Part shown: in pieces, positions 12,901 to 16,186 of the stretch | Layout of the letters: the number at the start of each line of letters is the position of its first letter | Numbering within the stretch: position 1 is the first letter of the stretch | Assembly (NCBI GenBank): GCA_900767815.1 | Contig: CAAGAM010000136.1 | Coordinates: forward strand, 1 to 16,186 | Reading direction: 5' to 3' | Length of the DNA stretch: 16,186 nucleotides | Source: Clostridia bacterium | GTDB taxonomy: Bacteria; Bacillota; Clostridia; Christensenellales; Borkfalkiaceae | Position numbers and translations under genes: made by a program | The notes under the pieces: model-generated | What the model saw: only the letters and a program-made list of their open reading frames with translations | The model's database searches: none | Told to the model about the DNA's origin: nothing

Positions 12901-14532
12901 TTATTTTTTAAGCCTATACCGTAAGACGGATGCAATATCTACTTTGTACACGATATCTATCTCACGTTCTTTGCCTGTTATTTTCGGCAGTCCGCCGACT
13001 ACTACACGGTCTAAGAGTTCATAGCACATTTCGCGAGTAAGTTCGGGAGCTTCGAGATATTTCTTTACGTTCCGTATAAACTCGTCCGCGCTCTGAATAG
13101 TATTATTCGTTTCGCTTAATTTTGTTTCCGACTCGGCTATTTCGGTTTCAAGCCTTTTCTGCTCATCGGTATATTTTTGTATAAAGGCGATACAAATATC
13201 TTCGGGCATTTTGCCTTTCAGTCTGTCTTCATAGGCAAGTTGTATCAGCCGAGATAGTTCCTCCGTGCGTTTTCGTTTTGCTTGCAAATCTTTTTGAATT
13301 GCCTTGATTATTTTGTCAGCAAGTTCAGCGTTCTGACGGATAAATTCTTCCCGGATAGACTTTTCATCGAGAACGATTTTTTGCGCCATTTCGCGTATAT
13401 CGCCTAAAACGATTTCTTCCAAATCTTTCGCGGAAATGTAATGAGAGAAGCAAAGCGTTTTTCCGTATCGTAAATGAAGTCCGCAGTTAAAGTGATACAG
13501 ATATTCTGTTTTGGTGTGGTTGGCATGTCCGCTCATTTTAAGTTTACTGCCACAGTCGGCACATACAAGAAAACCCGAAAGAGGGTGTACAAATCCCGTC
13601 CTTGTTTTTCTGCCTTGCGCTATGGATTTCATTCTTTCATGCACTTTATCCCACAATTCTTGCGATATAATCGGTTCGTGGTTGTTGTAAGTTATTACCC
13701 ATTCGCTACGGTCTTTGGCTTGGCGTTTATGGTTTTTGTAAGAGATTGTGGTTTCCTGTAACATAGGAAGATGTCCGATATACATAATATTGTTCAGCAT
13801 AAATCTGATACTTATTTCGCACCATAATCTCATTTCATTCGGACGACCTTTATGTCCGAGCCGTTCATAAGCCAGTTTTCCAGGGGAAGATATTCCTTCG
13901 GCGTTCAGAATATCCGCTATGTTTTTCGGACTCGTACCGGAAGCATACAACTCGAATATTCTTTTTACGACGGGAGCGGTTTCTTCATCGATAACCGGAG
14001 TTCGCTTTTTATCTGTTCCTTTCAAATAGCCGTAGGTTGCCTTTTTCGCACTGTAAATACCTTCTTTTGCGTTTGCACGTCTGACGGCGCGGATTTTCTT
14101 GCTCGTATTTGCCGCATGCCACTCGTTAAAAACGTTCATAATCGGCATCATTTCCATTGTTCCGCTGTCGCGGTTTTCCGTATCGACGTTATCTTGAATA
14201 GCGATAAACCTTATACCGAAGGCAGGGAAAACATAGTCGATATACTGTCCGACTTCTATGTAATTTCTGCCGAAACGGGATAAGTCTTTTACGATAATCG
14301 TGTTTATAACTCCCGTTTTAGCATCGTCTAACAGTCTTTGTACTTCGGGGCGTTGAAAAGTAGTTCCCGAAATACCGTCGTCGATATATTCGTCGTGGAT
14401 TTCAAAGTCATGTTCTTCGGCATATTTGCGAAGTATCGTTCTTTGATGTTCGATAGAAGCCGATTCGCCTTGTCGTTCGTCCTCCTGCGAAAGCCTGAAA
14501 TAAAGTCCTGCGATGTATTTTTTCTGTTTCAT
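12901..14532 (-). CDS. Large serine recombinase, Tn4451/TnpX-like
   Basis: A 543-residue recombinase. The resolvase domain (about 5-150) has AGLYFRLSQEDERQGES with catalytic Ser15 and Arg13, GISGTTFQRPEVQRLLDDAK (53-72) and the VKDLSRFGRNYIEVGQYID stretch (81-99). The Recombinase domain (about 165-300) begins ATYGYLKG. The zinc ribbon has Cys324, Cys327, Cys350 and Cys361. A coiled coil (about 395-490) and a C-terminal region like DUF4368 (CYELLDRVVVGG ... KEREIDIVYKV) follow. FRLSQED and this C-terminus are typical of the transposon recombinases of clostridial Tn4451-type elements (TnpX, TndX), which excise a circular form. GGGAGATAACC precedes the ATG. It is the last gene of a minus-strand operon, followed by a terminator, and is likely near one end of the element. 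Confidence 0.95.
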   Translation of the reverse strand: MKQKKYIAGLYFRLSQEDERQGESASIEHQRTILRKYAEEHDFEIHDEYIDDGISGTTFQRPEVQRLLDDAKTGVINTIIVKDLSRFGRNYIEVGQYIDYVFPAFGIRFIAIQDNVDTENRDSGTMEMMPIMNVFNEWHAANTSKKIRAVRRANAKEGIYSAKKATYGYLKGTDKKRTPVIDEETAPVVKRIFELYASGTSPKNIADILNAEGISSPGKLAYERLGHKGRPNEMRLWCEISIRFMLNNIMYIGHLPMLQETTISYKNHKRQAKDRSEWVITYNNHEPIISQELWDKVHERMKSIAQGRKTRTGFVHPLSGFLVCADCGSKLKMSGHANHTKTEYLYHFNCGLHLRYGKTLCFSHYISAKDLEEIVLGDIREMAQKIVLDEKSIREEFIRQNAELADKIIKAIQKDLQAKRKRTEELSRLIQLAYEDRLKGKMPEDICIAFIQKYTDEQKRLETEIAESETKLSETNNTIQSADEFIRNVKKYLEAPELTREMCYELLDRVVVGGLPKITGKEREIDIVYKVDIASVLRYRLKK

Positions 14533-14537
14533 AGTGG

Positions 14538-14738
14538 TTATCTCCCGTTTTTGTAATAGTCGTTGGCAGCAAATTGTTTCATAGCTGTTTCAAAATCTCG
14601 ATTACCGTTGAAATATCTTGTAACACGATATGTTTTACCGCCTACATTTTTCTTTCTGCCGATAGACGGAGAAAAGATATAACAGTTATCGAAATCTTCA
14701 TAATTTGCTAAAAATATTCTTTTTACATTTGTTTCCAT
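14538..14738 (-). CDS. TnpW-like small transposon protein
   Basis: A 66-residue protein starting METNVKRIFLANYEDF and containing KKNVGGKTYRVTRYFNGNRDFETAMKQF. The pattern of a Gly-Gly-Lys-Thr-Tyr-x-Val strand and a following helix is like the TnpW family that sits beside TnpX-type recombinases, though the match is short. The ATG at 14738 is chosen because AAGGAG lies upstream at good distance. The frame stays open for another 42 residues to an ATG at 14864, which lies in an RNA hairpin loop, so a 108-residue form is possible. The stop is 5 bases from the recombinase start, so both are co-expressed. The function of TnpW is not established. Confidence 0.6.
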   Translation of the reverse strand: METNVKRIFLANYEDFDNCYIFSPSIGRKKNVGGKTYRVTRYFNGNRDFETAMKQFAANDYYKNGR

Positions 14739-14848
14739 AATTTCTGACTCCTTTTTTAGATTTTTTTGTTTTTGGTTTGTCTTTCGACGGAAACGAGAAA
14801 AACGATAACGTATCAGTGTTTTGCCTGCTTTTTGTCTTAATTCTTTTC

Positions 14849-14903
14849 CGTCAAGGGTTGCCATAGCAATGCACTTTACCCTTGACGAAAAAGACGTTTT
14901 CGT
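14849..14903 (-). repeat. Two overlapping, mutually exclusive hairpins
   Basis: CGTCAAGGGT (14849-14858) and ACCCTTGACG (14878-14887) are a perfect 10-bp inverted repeat around a 19-nt loop that holds the alternative ATG at 14864. A second perfect 7-bp stem, ACGAAAA (14885-14891) with TTTTCGT (14897-14903), shares bases 14885-14887 with the first, so only one can form at a time. No T-run follows either, so control, if any, would act on translation or RNA stability. Confidence 0.55.
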
Positions 14904-14928
14904 TTACGCTTTCCGATTCGAAAGACAT
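14851..14928 (-). CDS. Possible 25-residue leader peptide between rep and the TnpW-like gene
   Basis: A short frame from the ATG at 14928 begins MSFESESVNENVFFVKGK and stops at 14851, inside the 3' arm of a 10-bp hairpin. It starts 7 bases after the stop of the replication gene and has no ribosome binding site, so it would depend on coupling. The interest lies in its overlap with two competing hairpins (see the repeat at 14849-14903). It may simply be a chance frame. Confidence 0.25.
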   Translation of the reverse strand: MSFESESVNENVFFVKGKVHCYGNP

Positions 14929-14935
14929 AAAATTT

Positions 14936-15577
14936 TCAGTTGCACTTGGGCATTTGGTCTATAACTTCTTTACTCACTTTGCCGATAATTTCACCGTCAT
15001 CGATACAGGTAAAACTATCGAATAGCAATGCTTTACGGTCGTCTATGCCGATAGGACAGGCGATATCTTCTTCCAAAATGTCCGATTGAAAATACGTGGG
15101 CAATTTTCCGCCGTAAACCAGTCGCTCACCGGATTTTTCCATATATTTGGTTATGTATTTAACTGCACTCGATACGTCGTCGGGACGGCAGATAGGTTTG
15201 AAATCGTTTCTGCCGAAATGTTTTAGAAAATGTGTGTTTTGCAAGGTCGTTTGCATATGGTGGTTTCGGGTATCATAGTCTTTTACTTCTTCAAGATTGC
15301 CTACCGTTTTGCCGTCGGGAATATGAAATATTCCGTGAAAATGTAGCCTGTCGGTATCGCTACCGCGTTCCCAAACACCGACATACTTCCAACCTTTCCT
15401 TGCGACAAGGTGTTTTAGGGTGTTTGTCAACTTTTTGCGGAACGTTTCTTCGGTATGTAGTTCGTCCGAGTAAGTAAAAGTTACGAAATAGTCCCAACGT
15501 TGTAGTCCGAGTTTTCGCATAAGCCGTACTTTTCGCTTAATGGCGTTCGTTTTCATTCGTTCGAGATTTTTTGTCAA
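14936..15577 (-). CDS. HUH-type rolling-circle replication initiator
   Basis: A 213-residue protein with the three motifs of rolling-circle initiators: WDYFVTFTYSDE (28-39), DRLHFHGIFHIP (76-87) with His79 and His81 as the metal-binding HUH pair, and AVKYITKYMEKSGE (138-151) with Tyr141 and Tyr145 as nicking tyrosines. It resembles the replication-associated proteins of phage and small mobile elements. It would nick one strand at an origin and stay joined to the 5' end while a circular form replicates. The TTG at 15577 is preceded by AAAGG; an ATG at 15556 is an alternative. It overlaps the previous gene by 41 nt. Combined with the recombinase it suggests an element that excises, copies itself or is mobilised, then reinserts. 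Confidence 0.85.
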   Translation of the reverse strand: MTKNLERMKTNAIKRKVRLMRKLGLQRWDYFVTFTYSDELHTEETFRKKLTNTLKHLVARKGWKYVGVWERGSDTDRLHFHGIFHIPDGKTVGNLEEVKDYDTRNHHMQTTLQNTHFLKHFGRNDFKPICRPDDVSSAVKYITKYMEKSGERLVYGGKLPTYFQSDILEEDIACPIGIDDRKALLFDSFTCIDDGEIIGKVSKEVIDQMPKCN

Positions 15578-15851
15578 CGAATGCCTTTAATTCCGCTTTG
15601 TCGGCAAAAGCGTTTTTCAAAGCCTCTTTAATGTGCTTTTTTCGCTCTTTCTTGGGTAGCGATTGACTCTCTTTATAAGCCGTTTCAAAGCGTTCTTTCG
15701 GGGTTTCGGGCGGTGATTTGGTCGTCGGTGGTTGTTGTTCCGTTGATTTTGCAACACGTCGTTTACAGCCTTTTCCGCTCGGAAACGCTCCTTTAGGAAT
15801 GGCAATAAAATGACTCCCGTCGTGATAGATTTTTGCTTTTTGTAAATTCAT
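15537..15851 (-). CDS. Accessory protein upstream of the replication initiator
   Basis: A 104-residue protein. The N-terminus MNLQKAKIYHDGSHFIAIP (1-19) is a short globular module with a His-Asp-Gly-Ser-His turn, followed by a Pro/Thr-rich linker (about 37-52) and a Lys/Glu-rich helical tail (53-104). The same kind of opening precedes replication genes in other small Bacillota elements, so it is likely part of the replication unit, for example an initiator helper or a DNA-binding protein. AAGGAG precedes the ATG. No enzyme motif is visible. It overlaps the initiator gene in another frame, so the two are translated from one mRNA. It is the first gene of the five-gene minus-strand set. Confidence 0.75.
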   Translation of the reverse strand: MNLQKAKIYHDGSHFIAIPKGAFPSGKGCKRRVAKSTEQQPPTTKSPPETPKERFETAYKESQSLPKKERKKHIKEALKNAFADKAELKAFVDKKSRTNENERH

Positions 15852-16186
15852 TGTTTTTACTCCTTTTTATTTTTGATGAAAGTGTAAACTTCAAACTCGC
15901 AAGATTTTTGCGACTTCGAGAATTATTTGAAAGAAACGTAAAAATTTTTGTACCGGTAAACCGCCTCTTTCAAATTGCAATCGGTATTCTAAAATTCAAA
16001 CCGGACAGTTTTTGACCTGTTTGAAAAATTTTTTTAACCTTTTGCATAATTCAATCTTACAACACCTTACAAAAAAAGCGTGAATGGGCTGAAATAGGTT
16101 TTGTATGGTTTTTTTGACGTTTTCAGGGAGTAAAGTCATACTCGAAAAGGAGTGAAAAAGGAGTTTTGGAGCATAAAAAAAGGACG
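15852..16186 (-). other. Non-coding region upstream of the replication genes, candidate origin
   Basis: 335 bases without a supported gene. It holds a hairpin TCGCAA/TTGCGA (15897-15913), a dyad CAAACCGG/CCTGTTTG (15997-16004 with 16016-16023, one mismatch), a direct repeat CTTACA (16056-16061 and 16066-16071), a long A/T run (16024-16035) and direct repeats GAAAAGGAGT / GAAAAAGGAGT (16144-16164). This mixture of short direct repeats, dyads and an AT-rich tract directly ahead of an HUH initiator is what a double-strand origin or initiator-binding region would show. A nick site cannot be placed by eye. No convincing minus-strand promoter was found. Confidence 0.4.

Noticed and set aside
15996..16139. 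47-codon minus-strand frame upstream of the replication genes
   Set aside because: There is no ribosome binding site, it spans the candidate origin dyad and repeats, and it shows no known motif.

Overview
The window looks like accessory DNA from a low-to-moderate GC Bacillota genome, most likely an uncultured Clostridia lineage. The clues are AGGAGG-type ribosome binding sites, sigma-A promoters close to TTGACA-N17-TATAAT, resolvase/recombinase-domain serine recombinases, and a Tn4451-like recombinase. The genus is not determinable from sequence alone. It is a patchwork of mobile modules around a short chromosomal-looking stretch.

Region 1 (1-6160) is a recombination module with a defence cargo. 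A MazF/PemK toxin and an overlapping SHOCT-like 52-residue protein come first. Two tandem paralogous small RNAs of the abiF type follow, directly upstream of an Abi_2/AbiF HEPN protein, and the gene ends in an intrinsic terminator. Three recombinase genes come next: a complete serine recombinase, a shorter protein with only the DNA-binding and zinc-ribbon parts, and a second complete serine recombinase. A 16-base direct repeat follows and may mark an element end or a recombinase binding site.

Region 2 (6160-8490) is a defence/stress cassette. It has a decayed HTH gene, a small putative antitoxin with a GNAT-fold protein one base behind it under a near-perfect promoter, a C-terminal scrap of an AlbA_2-type ATP-binding protein, and a helical-repeat protein of unknown role.

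Region 3 (8490-10843) holds a strongly predicted orphan structured RNA of about 140 nt with its own promoter and terminator, a SIMPL-domain protein, and a WYL regulator. The last two have the same GGTGT-N12-ACACC dyad at the same distance from their promoters, which suggests joint control by the WYL protein.

Region 4 (10859-11960) is a complete IS481-like insertion sequence with 26-bp imperfect terminal repeats. An AT-rich nucleotidyltransferase-like gene follows that looks cut short at its 3' end.

Region 5 (about 12828 to the window edge, minus strand) is an integrative element related in content to Tn4451-like or small mobilizable elements. It has a possible origin region, an accessory protein, an HUH rolling-circle initiator, a possible 25-codon leader ORF with competing hairpins, a TnpW-like small protein and a large serine recombinase with its terminator. 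Its far end is not visible.
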